Notes: generated by a model not told the origin, from the sequence alone. A DNA stretch of 11,362 bases from Clostridia bacterium (GCA_017554835.1 JAFZHO010000053.1:1-11362); one strand, 5' to 3'. Shown: positions 1 through 6,487, numbered from the stretch's first letter. Numbers and translations are program-made.

Positions 1-276
1 AACGGCGTTAATATGGTTTTTCTCCATGAATTCGATTTTGATACACTTCATTTTCTGAATATCATAAATCATTGCCCCGTTCATAAGTATAAGGGGGATA
101 TTTAATTTAATATCCCTCACAAACTCCGAAACGGAAGCAGGGGAACGGGCAGTGGAAAAAGAAAAATATCCTCCGTCCGCTATAAATTTATTTATGATTT
201 TTATTGTTGCTTCCGATAAAGTGCAGTCGTTCTGAAGCAAGGTTCCGTCAAGGTCTGATATATATAATTTTTTCAT
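1..276 (-). CDS. Cof-type HAD-IIB phosphatase, N-terminal part
   Basis: This is the first 92 residues of a HAD-superfamily hydrolase; the rest runs off the left edge. Motif I is SDLDGTLL at residues 7-14, with nucleophile Asp8 and acid/base Asp10. A motif II-like STARS at 41-45 is followed by ILMNGAMIYD at 63-72, the NGA(x)I(x)D stretch typical of the Cof/YkrA-type HAD-IIB branch. Such enzymes dephosphorylate sugar phosphates, FMN or other small phosphoesters; the substrate cannot be told from this part. The ATG is preceded by TTGGTGAT at a normal distance. A weak promoter may lie just upstream on the same strand (TATAAT complement at 293-298 with TTGTTA 15 bp further), immediately after the terminator of the upstream gene. 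Family assignment is firm; the specific role is unknown. Confidence 0.85.
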   Translation of the reverse strand, partial: MKKLYISDLDGTLLQNDCTLSEATIKIINKFIADGGYFSFSTARSPASVSEFVRDIKLNIPLILMNGAMIYDIQKMKCIKIEFMEKNHINAV

Positions 277-320
277 TTTTATCACCAATAGTATTATATA
301 TTATTTTATATTATAACAAA

Positions 321-368
321 AAAGTGATAAAAACCATCGGATATGTCCGATGGTTTCAACATCACTTT
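321..368 (-). terminator. nested intrinsic terminator of the HTH gene
   Basis: A perfect 11-bp stem (331-341 with 346-356, loop TATG) sits inside an outer 8-bp stem (321-328 with 361-368). Read on the minus strand it is followed by a T-rich tract. The outer stem overlaps the stop codon of the HTH gene (367-369), so the gene ends inside its own terminator. Confidence 0.8.
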
Positions 369-567
369 AATCAGTTATGCTAAATAATTCATTTGGAGTG
401 CAATCAAGAAGAAAACATAAGGTCTCTATATTTTCGTATCGAATAGATTTTGTCTCGTTATTAATCATTTTGTTAAAATTCTGATAACTCATTCCCAGTT
501 GTTTATATAGCCAATATTTAGTCTTCCCTTTTTTATTTAATAACTCAAGAGCGTTTAATTTAATCAT
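367..567 (-). CDS. small XRE/Cro-C1-type HTH regulator (HTH_26/YozG-like)
   Basis: This 66-residue protein is little more than one helix-turn-helix domain. The recognition region reads YKQLGMSYQNFNKMIN, followed by an IETLCFLLDCTPNELF segment, the standard Cro/C1 helix 4-5 pattern with C-terminal TPNELF. I chose the ATG at 565-567: it has GGAG 9 bases upstream, whereas the ATG five codons earlier (580-582) has no ribosome binding site and supplies that GGAG itself. There is no effector or dimerisation domain, so it is probably a DNA-binding dimer that autoregulates. It diverges from the Cys-rich gene at 678; the intergenic region holds two CATT-N4-AATG inverted repeats that could be its operators. 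DNA binding is well supported; the target genes are inferred. Confidence 0.85.
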   Translation of the reverse strand: MIKLNALELLNKKGKTKYWLYKQLGMSYQNFNKMINNETKSIRYENIETLCFLLDCTPNELFSITD

Positions 568-584
568 AATATATTTCTCCATAA

Positions 585-600
585 CTCATTTATTAATGAG
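585..600. promoter_or_regulatory. inverted repeat in the HTH gene leader, possible operator
   Basis: CTCATT-TATT-AATGAG forms a 6-4-6 inverted repeat just upstream of the HTH ribosome binding site. Its core CATT-N4-AATG (587-598) recurs at 639-650, 52 bp (about five helical turns) away. This is inferred to be an autoregulatory site of the adjacent HTH protein. The local AT-richness makes chance repeats possible. Confidence 0.4.
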
Positions 601-620
601 ATAATATATTATTTTTTATC

Positions 621-649
621 TTTACATATAGACTAATACATTATATAAT
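621..649 (+). promoter_or_regulatory. sigma-A-type promoter of the Cys-rich gene
   Basis: TTTACA at 621-626 and TATAAT at 644-649 are separated by exactly 17 bp, giving a start near 656 and a short leader to the ATG at 678. Confidence 0.75.
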
Positions 650-652
650 GTA
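637..652. promoter_or_regulatory. 16-bp palindrome over the -10 box, possible operator
   Basis: TACATTATATAATGTA is a perfect palindrome covering the -10 element of the Cys-rich gene's promoter. It shares CATT-N4-AATG with the repeat at 587-598. A repressor bound here would block RNA polymerase. The divergent HTH protein is the obvious candidate by position only. Confidence 0.45.
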
Positions 653-677
653 AAAAGTATATAACGGGAGGTAAAAA

Positions 678-881
678 ATGATTATTGATGTTACAGGAGT
701 AGTTTTGACGCCGGGAAATGAAGGGAAAGACTGTTTAGGAAATGGTTCCTTCAAAGACAACAATGGGAATGAAATTGAATGTTGCTGTGATGAATGTGAT
801 TTTATGATGTGTTGCTTACCTGAACATAGTTTTGAAAATTGTAAAAAATGCGATTACGTAGATTGTCCACGAAAAGAATAA
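678..881 (+). CDS. small cysteine-rich protein, probable metal-binding
   Basis: This 67-residue acidic protein has ten cysteines, nine of them in the C-terminal half: Cys35-36-37, Cys40, Cys45-46, Cys55, Cys58 and Cys63, plus Cys19. The spacing gives CCCxxC, CC, and CxxCxxxxC, which suggests zinc or another thiophilic metal rather than disulfides, since there is no signal peptide or membrane segment. The N-terminus (DVTGVVLTPGNEGKDCLGNG) is Gly/Asn-rich and looks like a beta-type segment. The start is secure: GGGAGG lies six bases before the ATG and a good promoter lies at 621-649. It is a single-gene unit ended by the hairpin at 883-911. I recognise no named family, though small proteins of this look are common in Clostridia. 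The divergent HTH gene probably regulates it. Coding status is likely; function is unknown. Confidence 0.75.
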   Translation: MIIDVTGVVLTPGNEGKDCLGNGSFKDNNGNEIECCCDECDFMMCCLPEHSFENCKKCDYVDCPRKE

Positions 882-882
882 C

Positions 883-911
883 AAAACCCTTTGGAAATCC
901 CAAAGGGTTTT
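883..911. terminator. bidirectional intrinsic terminator
   Basis: A 12-bp perfect stem (883-894 with 900-911, loop 895-899) has AAAA on the left arm and TTTT on the right. It lies two bases after the Cys-rich stop codon and four bases beyond the argF stop codon, so it can end both convergent transcripts. Confidence 0.85.
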
Positions 912-915
912 TATA

Positions 916-1818
916 TTATTTTATAAGTTTAACAAGAACTGCCTTTTGAGCGTGAAGTCTGTTTTCTGCTTCTTCGAATATTTCTTTTGCGTGGTCTTCG
1001 AAAACGTCTTTCGTAATTTCTTCGCCTTTATGAGCAGGCAAGCAGTGAAGCACCATTGCATCCTCGGCAGCAACTTTTAAAAGTTCTTCGTTTATCTGAT
1101 AATGCTTGAATATTTCTTTTCTCATCTGAGCTTCATCCTCCTGACCCATAGAAGCCCATACGTCAGTAATGAGAACGTCGGCATTTTTAGCTGCTTTATA
1201 TATATCGTCGGTTAGTTCAAAGCCCTTATAATTTTTTGCAAAATCAAGAACGTCCTGATGAGGGGTATAATCTTTTGGAACTGCAACGCTTACGTCCATT
1301 CCCACTTTAAGACCGCCAACGATAAGTGAGTTTGCCATATTATTGCCATCGCCTATGTAACACATTTTTAACCCTTCGAACATACCTTTATATTCTCTTA
1401 TGGTCATAAGGTCAGCTAAAACCTGGCAAGGATGACAAAAATCAGTCAATCCGTTTATAACGGGGATAGAACCATATTTTGCAAGATCTTCAACCTCTTT
1501 TTGCTCAAAGGTTCTGATCATAATTGCGTCAATATATCTTGATAAAACCCTTGCAGTATCTTCAACGTCTTCGCCACGGCCAATCTGAAGGTCCTTGCTG
1601 CTCAGGAAAAGAGCCATGCCCCCAAGCTGATACATTCCCGTTTCAAAAGAAACACGGGTTCTCGTTGATGATTTCTGAAAAATCATTCCAAGAGTTTTTC
1701 CCTCAAGATGCTTATGAGGAATACCGCGCTTTTGCTCGTATTTTAGTTGGTCTGCGGTATTTAAAATATCAATTATATCTTCTTTTGAAAGGTCAAGAAG
1801 TTTTAATAAATGTTTCAT
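916..1818 (-). CDS. argF: ornithine carbamoyltransferase
   Basis: This cytoplasmic enzyme transfers the carbamoyl group of carbamoyl phosphate to ornithine, giving citrulline for arginine synthesis. The carbamoyl-phosphate loop STRTR is at residues 51-55, HPCQ at 129-132, the ornithine-binding D-x3-SMG at 219-225, and the catalytic HCLP at 258-261. The 300-residue length is slightly short for the family (about 310-330) but all motifs are present and both ends are normal. The start has AGGAG seven bases upstream. It stands alone, without other arg genes. The leader carries a near-consensus ARG box (1907-1924), so control by ArgR/AhrC is likely. A catabolic role (arcB) cannot be excluded by sequence, but no arginine deiminase or carbamate kinase is adjacent. 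Confidence in the reaction is very high. Confidence 0.96.
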   Translation of the reverse strand: MKHLLKLLDLSKEDIIDILNTADQLKYEQKRGIPHKHLEGKTLGMIFQKSSTRTRVSFETGMYQLGGMALFLSSKDLQIGRGEDVEDTARVLSRYIDAIMIRTFEQKEVEDLAKYGSIPVINGLTDFCHPCQVLADLMTIREYKGMFEGLKMCYIGDGNNMANSLIVGGLKVGMDVSVAVPKDYTPHQDVLDFAKNYKGFELTDDIYKAAKNADVLITDVWASMGQEDEAQMRKEIFKHYQINEELLKVAAEDAMVLHCLPAHKGEEITKDVFEDHAKEIFEEAENRLHAQKAVLVKLIK

Positions 1819-1872
1819 TTTATGTCTCCTTAAATGTTATAAATATACTATGTTTTTCGAAACACTCTTATG

Positions 1873-1900
1873 ATTATACACCCATAATGAAAAAAATCAA
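1873..1900 (-). promoter_or_regulatory. probable argF promoter
   Basis: On the minus strand TTGATT (1895-1900) and a perfect TATAAT (1873-1878) are 16 bp apart. The start would be near 1866, leaving a leader of about 50 bases to the argF ATG. Confidence 0.6.
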
Positions 1901-1906
1901 TACTTT

Positions 1907-1924
1907 TTTGCATAAATATTCAAA
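1907..1924. promoter_or_regulatory. ARG box (ArgR/AhrC operator)
   Basis: TTTGCATAAATATTCAAA differs at one base from the 18-bp ARG box consensus WNTGAATWWWWATTCANW; the mismatch is in one half-site. It lies just upstream of the argF -35 element, centred about 50 bp before the predicted start. Only a much weaker second site is visible on the argF side. Confidence 0.65.
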
Positions 1925-1969
1925 AATATTTTTCTAATATAATTTTCTGGCTATTTTTATTATTTCGCC

Positions 1970-1996
1970 TTGACTTATTATATTAAATAGTATAAT
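1970..1996 (+). promoter_or_regulatory. probable promoter of the ribokinase gene
   Basis: TTGACT (1970-1975) and TATAAT (1991-1996) both match consensus closely, but the spacer is only 15 bp. GGAGGG at 2012-2017 then precedes the ATG. Confidence 0.55.
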
Positions 1997-2023
1997 CTAA
2001 AATTGTAATTTGGAGGGATAAAA

Positions 2024-2947
2024 ATGAAAAATATACTTGTATTCGGAAGTTTTAACGTGGACCTTGTTTCACGCACTCCCCATATGCCACTTCCCGGTGA
2101 GACCGTTAGCGGAACGGGATTTTCCATGGGACCGGGTGGAAAGGGATTTAACCAGTGCATCGCTGCGGGAAAAGCAGGCGCAAACGCTATAATGGTTGCA
2201 AAAACCGGAAATGATTCCTTCTCTGATATTGCTATAAAAAAACTTAATGAGGTTAATCTTACCACTGATTACGTAATAAAAGAAGAAACTCTTCCTACGG
2301 GGACTGCTATTATAATGGTTGAGGAGACTACGAGCCAGAACGTTATAGTAGTAAATGCAGGCGCAAACGGAAGTTTTAATGATAAGGATTTTGAATATCT
2401 TGCACCTGCTTTTGAAAACTGCGATTATCTTCTTACCCAGCTTGAAACAAATATTGACGCTATGGAAAGAGCTATTAAAATCGCAAAGGAAAAAGGCGCA
2501 ACGGTAATACTAAACCCTGCACCCGTAAAAGAATTTTCAGATGAGATTTATGGTATGCTTGACGTTATTACTCCAAACGAAATCGAGGCATCAATTCTCA
2601 CGGGAATAGAAATAAAATCTCCCGAAGATGCTCTTTTGGCTTCAAAGGTTTTCTTTGAAAAAGGAGTTAAGAAGGTTATTATCACTCTGGGAAAAATGGG
2701 AGTTTTAGCTGCAACACCGGAAGAATATAAGGTATTTTCTAACTATGACGTCAAAGTAGTTGATACAACAGGCGCAGGCGATGCCTTTAATGGTGGATTC
2801 GTTTCTGCCCTTGCTGATGGAAAAGAGTTTTTTGATGCAGTATTTTTCGGAAATATAGTATCAAATCTTGCCGTTTCTAAAAAAGGCGCAGCCGATGCAA
2901 TGCCATCAAGAAAAGAAATAGATGAATTTATAAAAAATAACGCATAA
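2024..2947 (+). CDS. rbsK: ribokinase-family sugar kinase, probable ribokinase
   Basis: This cytoplasmic kinase of the PfkB family probably phosphorylates D-ribose at O5. Seen in order: GSFNVDLV at residues 8-15, the sugar-binding GGKGFNQ at 38-44, NPAP at 164-167, TPNE at 183-186, and the ATP/anion-hole signature DTTGAGDAFNGG at 247-258 with catalytic base Asp253. A VSKKGAADAMPS segment near the C-terminus matches the monovalent-cation loop region of ribokinases. The length of 307 residues is normal. The start has GGAGGG and a promoter at 1970-1996. No ribose transporter or RbsR regulator is adjacent, so the physiological sugar (ribose, deoxyribose or a nucleoside-derived sugar) is not fixed. 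It is transcribed divergently from argF and ends at the hairpin 2951-2980. Confidence 0.88.
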   Translation: MKNILVFGSFNVDLVSRTPHMPLPGETVSGTGFSMGPGGKGFNQCIAAGKAGANAIMVAKTGNDSFSDIAIKKLNEVNLTTDYVIKEETLPTGTAIIMVEETTSQNVIVVNAGANGSFNDKDFEYLAPAFENCDYLLTQLETNIDAMERAIKIAKEKGATVILNPAPVKEFSDEIYGMLDVITPNEIEASILTGIEIKSPEDALLASKVFFEKGVKKVIITLGKMGVLAATPEEYKVFSNYDVKVVDTTGAGDAFNGGFVSALADGKEFFDAVFFGNIVSNLAVSKKGAADAMPSRKEIDEFIKNNA

Positions 2948-2950
2948 AAA

Positions 2951-2980
2951 AAGTTCCTTCAGCATTTGCTGAAGGAACTT
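2951..2980. terminator. bidirectional intrinsic terminator
   Basis: A 13-bp perfect stem (2951-2963 with 2968-2980, loop ATTT) separates two convergent genes. On the minus strand it is followed by seven T, a strong terminator for the symporter gene. The plus-strand tract (TTCTATTATTTT) is weaker. Confidence 0.85.
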
Positions 2981-2983
2981 CTA

Positions 2984-4756
2984 TTATTTTACGGGAGTGA
3001 AATACATTTCCTGATATTTTGAGAAGTTATCTCTATAATCTTTTGTGATTCCCTCGTGAGTTTTCGTCAGGTATTCGTGGTTATTATAATCCATACTATC
3101 GTCATATTCTTTCAAGGTATTGATAGCAATAGCAGAACAGTGGTCACTGATTCTTTCAAGGTTTGTAAGAATATCGATAAAATAAATACCAAGATCAACG
3201 GAGCATTTTCCGTTCTGAAGTCTTTCGATATGACGGCTCTTTAAGGTATCTGTCAGAAGGTCGATAACTTCTTCAAGTGGCTCAACCTCTTTTGCAAGGA
3301 TTATATCCTTGTTAACATAAGAAGATAAGGTTATATCAAGAATATTATCAACTGCGTTAAACATAATTCCAAGCTCTTTTTCTCCTTCTGGAGTGAAAGA
3401 GGTTTTATTTTCTTTTAGTTTAATAGCAGTTTCTTTGATATTCTCAATATAGTCGCCGATTCTTTCGTAATCGCCGATAGTATGAAGAATTGCAGTGCTT
3501 CTTCTTGAGTCTTTATCGTTAAGTTCAACGTCTGTAAGTTTAGTGATATAGTTGCTAACGGTATATTCCATTTTATCAACGGCAGTTTCGTTTTCTTCGA
3601 GAGAAGTGATTATTTTATCAGTCAGATTATTAAAGTTGCCTTTGATATATCTGAGATTTTCCATACAAAGCTGACCCATCTGAATAGTAACTTTTTTACA
3701 CTGGTGAAGGGCAAGGGATGGAGTAGTAAGAAATCTCTCGTCCAGAAGAGTGGTCTGAATTTGCTTTTCGTCCTTTGCTGCGGGGATACTCTTTTCTGCA
3801 AGGAAAAGAAGAACTTTGTAGAAAGGAAGAAGAAGTATAGTATTAACAATATTGAACACAAGATGGAAATCTGCGATTCCGCCGCTTGTGATACTTGACT
3901 GAAGGAAATCGTAGATAAATCCTTGAACAAGGAAATATAAAATAATAGCAACAACCGAACCGATAACGTTAAAATAAAGGTGAATCATTGAAGCACGTTT
4001 TGCGTTTTTGGTTGCACCAAAGGCAGATAAAATTGCAGTAACGCAGGTTCCGATATTCTGACCTAAAATTATGGGGATTGCAACTGCGTATTTTAAAGTT
4101 CCCGTCATAGCCATCGCCTGCAAGATACCAACGGAAGCAGAAGAACTCTGAATAAGCGCAGTGAATAAGCAACCAACGATAATACCTATAATTGGGTTTT
4201 CAAAGGCAACAAGAGCATCTTTGAACCACTGCATTTCCCCAAGAGGTTCAACTGCGTCAGACATAGTGGACATTCCAAAGAACAAAATACCGAATCCAAG
4301 AATGATAAGAGCGATATCTTTGATTTTTTTCTTTTTTGCCATCATAAAGATAATCATTCCAACTCCGATAGCAACGGGAGCAAGGGTTGATGGTTTTAAG
4401 ATATCGAGAATAGCGTTTCCGCCGCCTTTTATCTCGTTAAGACGAAGAATCTGAGCGGTAACGGTAGTTCCTATATTTGCACCCATAATAACCCCAACTG
4501 CCTGGGAAAGTTTCATAATTCCTGCGTTAACAAATCCGACTACCATAACCGTAGTTGCAGAGGAACTCTGAATAACGGCGGTAACAAGGGCACCCATAAT
4601 AACACCCATAAATAAGTTACCCGTAAGTTTTTCAAGGGTTTTTTCAAGTTTTGCGCCGGCAACTCTCTCAAGTCCGTCGCTCATAAGGTTCATTCCATAG
4701 AGGAAAAGACCAAGTCCGCCAAGTAGCGGGATAATAATTTTCGTAATAATTTCCAT
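2984..4756 (-). CDS. Na+/phosphate symporter family protein with PhoU-like C-terminal domain
   Basis: The N-terminal half (about residues 5-320) is a Na_Pi_cotrans membrane domain in two inverted halves. Each half has a QSSSA motif (QSSSATT at 63-69, QSSSAS at 203-208) followed by a glycine-rich motif (GANIGTT at 92-98, GQNIGT at 232-237). These repeats are thought to form the sodium and phosphate sites. The C-terminal half (about 345-560) is helical and PhoU-like, with two acidic E/D-xxx-D stretches (GDYERIGDYIENI near 428-440 and NLERISDH near 532-539) of the type that binds metal clusters in PhoU. The length of 590 residues is normal for this fusion. It probably imports phosphate, with the PhoU tail sensing or gating. 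The ribosome binding site (AAAGG) is modest. The HPr-like gene lies just upstream, separated by a hairpin and too little space for a separate promoter. Confidence 0.9.
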   Translation of the reverse strand: MEIITKIIIPLLGGLGLFLYGMNLMSDGLERVAGAKLEKTLEKLTGNLFMGVIMGALVTAVIQSSSATTVMVVGFVNAGIMKLSQAVGVIMGANIGTTVTAQILRLNEIKGGGNAILDILKPSTLAPVAIGVGMIIFMMAKKKKIKDIALIILGFGILFFGMSTMSDAVEPLGEMQWFKDALVAFENPIIGIIVGCLFTALIQSSSASVGILQAMAMTGTLKYAVAIPIILGQNIGTCVTAILSAFGATKNAKRASMIHLYFNVIGSVVAIILYFLVQGFIYDFLQSSITSGGIADFHLVFNIVNTILLLPFYKVLLFLAEKSIPAAKDEKQIQTTLLDERFLTTPSLALHQCKKVTIQMGQLCMENLRYIKGNFNNLTDKIITSLEENETAVDKMEYTVSNYITKLTDVELNDKDSRRSTAILHTIGDYERIGDYIENIKETAIKLKENKTSFTPEGEKELGIMFNAVDNILDITLSSYVNKDIILAKEVEPLEEVIDLLTDTLKSRHIERLQNGKCSVDLGIYFIDILTNLERISDHCSAIAINTLKEYDDSMDYNNHEYLTKTHEGITKDYRDNFSKYQEMYFTPVK

Positions 4757-4784
4757 GTTTTTTTACCTTTCTTTTAATATGAAA

Positions 4785-4828
4785 AAAGAGTGAGAATTAC
4801 TTGAATATTAAAGTAATGATCACTCTTT
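4785..4828 (-). terminator. nested hairpin after the HPr-like gene (terminator or attenuator)
   Basis: The outer 9-bp stem (4785-4793 with 4820-4828) encloses a tandem GA/GA mismatch and an inner 7-bp stem (4796-4802 with 4811-4817) with an 8-base loop. On the minus strand six T follow directly. It lies between the HPr-like gene and the symporter. Confidence 0.75.
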
Positions 4829-4836
4829 AAATGCGT

Positions 4837-5070
4837 TTATTCTACGATAAACTCTTTCATTTTTTCTAAGAATTCATCGTAATAATTATCGTTATGAATT
4901 TCAATATCAATGGGTTTTGAAAGGTCAAGAGAAAAAATACCCATAATTGATTTAGCATCAACAACGTATCTTCCCGAAATTAAGTCGATATCGCAGTTGA
5001 ACTGAGAAATTTTAGTAACGAATTCCTTCACGTCATTAATGGAAGTTAGTTGAATTTTTGATGTTTTCAT
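4837..5070 (-). CDS. HPr-family protein lacking the catalytic histidine (Crh-like)
   Basis: At 77 residues it has HPr length and fold pattern. The conserved regulatory-serine motif KSIMGIFSL at 40-48 puts Ser41 at the position of Ser46 in HPr, the HPr kinase target. The N-terminal active-site loop, where HPr has H-A-R-P, reads TSINDVKEF with no histidine; the only histidine (His59) is elsewhere. It therefore cannot take part in normal PTS phosphotransfer from enzyme I. As with Bacillus Crh, the likely role is regulatory, through Ser phosphorylation and partner binding such as CcpA, or it may be a divergent paralogue of unknown use. The start has GAGGTGAT and a promoter at 5101-5129, with a palindrome over the start site. 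The symporter gene follows across a hairpin. Confidence 0.8.
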   Translation of the reverse strand: MKTSKIQLTSINDVKEFVTKISQFNCDIDLISGRYVVDAKSIMGIFSLDLSKPIDIEIHNDNYYDEFLEKMKEFIVE

Positions 5071-5081
5071 TTAATCACCTC

Positions 5082-5096
5082 GTATAATTATTATAC
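5082..5096. promoter_or_regulatory. 7-1-7 palindrome resembling a Fur/PerR-family box
   Basis: GTATAATTATTATAC is a perfect 7-1-7 inverted repeat. It matches the Per-box consensus TTATAATNATTATAA at 13 of 15 positions, differing only at the outermost pair. It covers the predicted start site (about 5094) of the HPr-like gene and ends next to its ribosome binding site, a normal place for a repressor. AT-rich chance symmetry is the main alternative. Confidence 0.45.
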
Positions 5097-5100
5097 TATA

Positions 5101-5129
5101 AATATATCAGTAAAAATACTTATAGTCAA
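5101..5129 (-). promoter_or_regulatory. sigma-A-type promoter of the HPr-like gene
   Basis: On the minus strand TTGACT (5124-5129) and TATATT (5101-5106) are 17 bp apart. It lies back-to-back with the mtaB promoter. Confidence 0.7.
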
Positions 5130-5136
5130 TAATCTA

Positions 5137-5165
5137 TTGTTATTTTACGAAAAAAATATTATAAT
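5137..5165 (+). promoter_or_regulatory. sigma-A-type promoter of the mtaB operon
   Basis: TTGTTA (5137-5142) and TATAAT (5160-5165) have a 17-bp spacer. AGGAG at 5181-5185 then precedes the mtaB ATG. Confidence 0.65.
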
Positions 5166-5191
5166 AGACAAAAATAATCAAGGAGTATGAA

Positions 5192-6487
5192 ATGAATATA
5201 GCGTTTTTCACATTAGGTTGCAAGGTTAATCAGTCCGAAACCTGCTCTGTTATGGAAAAAGCCATTGAAAAAGGCCATAATATCGTAGATTTCAATGAAA
5301 AAGCCGATGCTTATATTATAAATACCTGCACCGTTACTGCAACAAGTGATAAAAAATCCCGCCAGATTATTCACCGTGCAAAAAATAAAAATCCTGAGGC
5401 AGTTATTGCCGTTATGGGATGCTATTCTCAGGTTTATTCTGAGGAGTTAAAGGATGATGAAGCTATTGATATTCTCCTTGGAACGTCAGAGAGAATGGCG
5501 ATTTTGGATTATATAGAGAACTTTAAAGGCGAAAAAATAATTCATATAAAAGATATATTCAAGGAAAGCGTTTTCGAAAATCTTCAGACGGGAAGCTTTT
5601 ATGATAAAACAAGAGCCACCCTTAAAATTCAGGACGGTTGCGAGAATTTTTGCAGCTATTGTATAATTCCATTTGCAAGAGGGAAAGTCAGAAGAAAAAA
5701 ACTTGCCGATATAGAAAAACAGGTCTTTGAAATCTCAAAAAAAGGATATAAAGAAATCGTTCTAACGGGGATTCATCTTGATTCTTACGGCAAGGATTTG
5801 GGAGACGCTTGTCTTCTTGATGCTATTGAAATTTGCCAGAATCAAAAGGGAATAGAGAGAATACGTCTTGGATCTCTTGAGCCCGTTGTTATAACTGAAA
5901 AATTTTTGGAGGGACTTAAAAAATATGATAAATTCTGTCCTCATTTTCATTTAAGTCTTCAAAGCGGATGCGATGAAACTCTTAAAAGAATGAACAGAAA
6001 TTATACCTGCGAAGAATATAAAAATGCCGTTGACCTTATAAGAAAATACTACGAAATGCCGGGGATAACAACCGACGTTATGACGGGTTTTGCAGGAGAG
6101 GATGAGACGGAATTTAAAAAATCTCTGGATTTCGTTTCGGAAATAGGATTTTTGCAGGTGCATATTTTCCCTTATTCAAGAAGAAAAGGAACAAGAGCAT
6201 ATAATATGCCAAATCAGAACTCTAAAAAAGTCAAGGAAGAAAGAGTTCATAAAATGATGGAAATAACGGATTTAACAAGGCGGAAATTCTTTGATAGTTC
6301 TATTGGAAAAACCGTAAAAGTTCTTTTTGAACGAAAAACCGCAGGATATTGGGAAGGGTTTTCGGAGAATTATATTCCCGTTAAGATAGCATCTTCAGAA
6401 AATCTTGAAAACAGGATTTTAAATATTAAGCTGATAGAAAACAAAACGGAATTTATGGTAGGTGAAATAAATGAAAAAAGTATATGA
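5192..6487 (+). CDS. mtaB: tRNA t6A37 methylthiotransferase MtaB
   Basis: This radical-SAM enzyme (YqeV in Bacillus) adds a methylthio group to C2 of t6A37 in tRNAs reading ANN codons, giving ms2t6A. The N-terminal UPF0004 domain carries Cys10 (LGCKVNQSE), Cys46 (NTCTVT) and Cys77 (MGCYSQ), ligands of the auxiliary [4Fe-4S] cluster. The radical-SAM cluster ligands are Cys150, Cys154 and Cys157 in CENFCSYC. A TRAM-type RNA-binding domain occupies roughly 365-431. LGCKVNQSE and LTGIHLDSYG favour MtaB over MiaB or RimO. The length of 431 residues is normal. The ribosome binding site AGGAG and the promoter at 5137-5165 support the start. Its 3' end overlaps the next gene by 17 bases. Confidence in the family is very high. 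Confidence 0.95.
   Translation: MNIAFFTLGCKVNQSETCSVMEKAIEKGHNIVDFNEKADAYIINTCTVTATSDKKSRQIIHRAKNKNPEAVIAVMGCYSQVYSEELKDDEAIDILLGTSERMAILDYIENFKGEKIIHIKDIFKESVFENLQTGSFYDKTRATLKIQDGCENFCSYCIIPFARGKVRRKKLADIEKQVFEISKKGYKEIVLTGIHLDSYGKDLGDACLLDAIEICQNQKGIERIRLGSLEPVVITEKFLEGLKKYDKFCPHFHLSLQSGCDETLKRMNRNYTCEEYKNAVDLIRKYYEMPGITTDVMTGFAGEDETEFKKSLDFVSEIGFLQVHIFPYSRRKGTRAYNMPNQNSKKVKEERVHKMMEITDLTRRKFFDSSIGKTVKVLFERKTAGYWEGFSENYIPVKIASSENLENRILNIKLIENKTEFMVGEINEKSI

Noticed and set aside
568..582. Upstream ATG of the HTH gene at 580-582
   Set aside because: There is no ribosome binding site before it, and its second codon supplies the GGAG that correctly precedes the ATG at 565-567.
367..881. Toxin-antitoxin module (HTH antitoxin with Cys-rich toxin)
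   Set aside because: The genes are divergent rather than co-transcribed, and the Cys-rich protein shows no toxin fold, signal or membrane segment.
1524..1937. 137-codon plus-strand frame opposite argF
   Set aside because: It is antisense to a fully conserved enzyme, with no ribosome binding site and no protein-like features.
3622..4454. Several 62-110-codon frames on both strands within the symporter gene
   Set aside because: All lie inside the conserved symporter reading frame, lack ribosome binding sites and have shadow-type composition.
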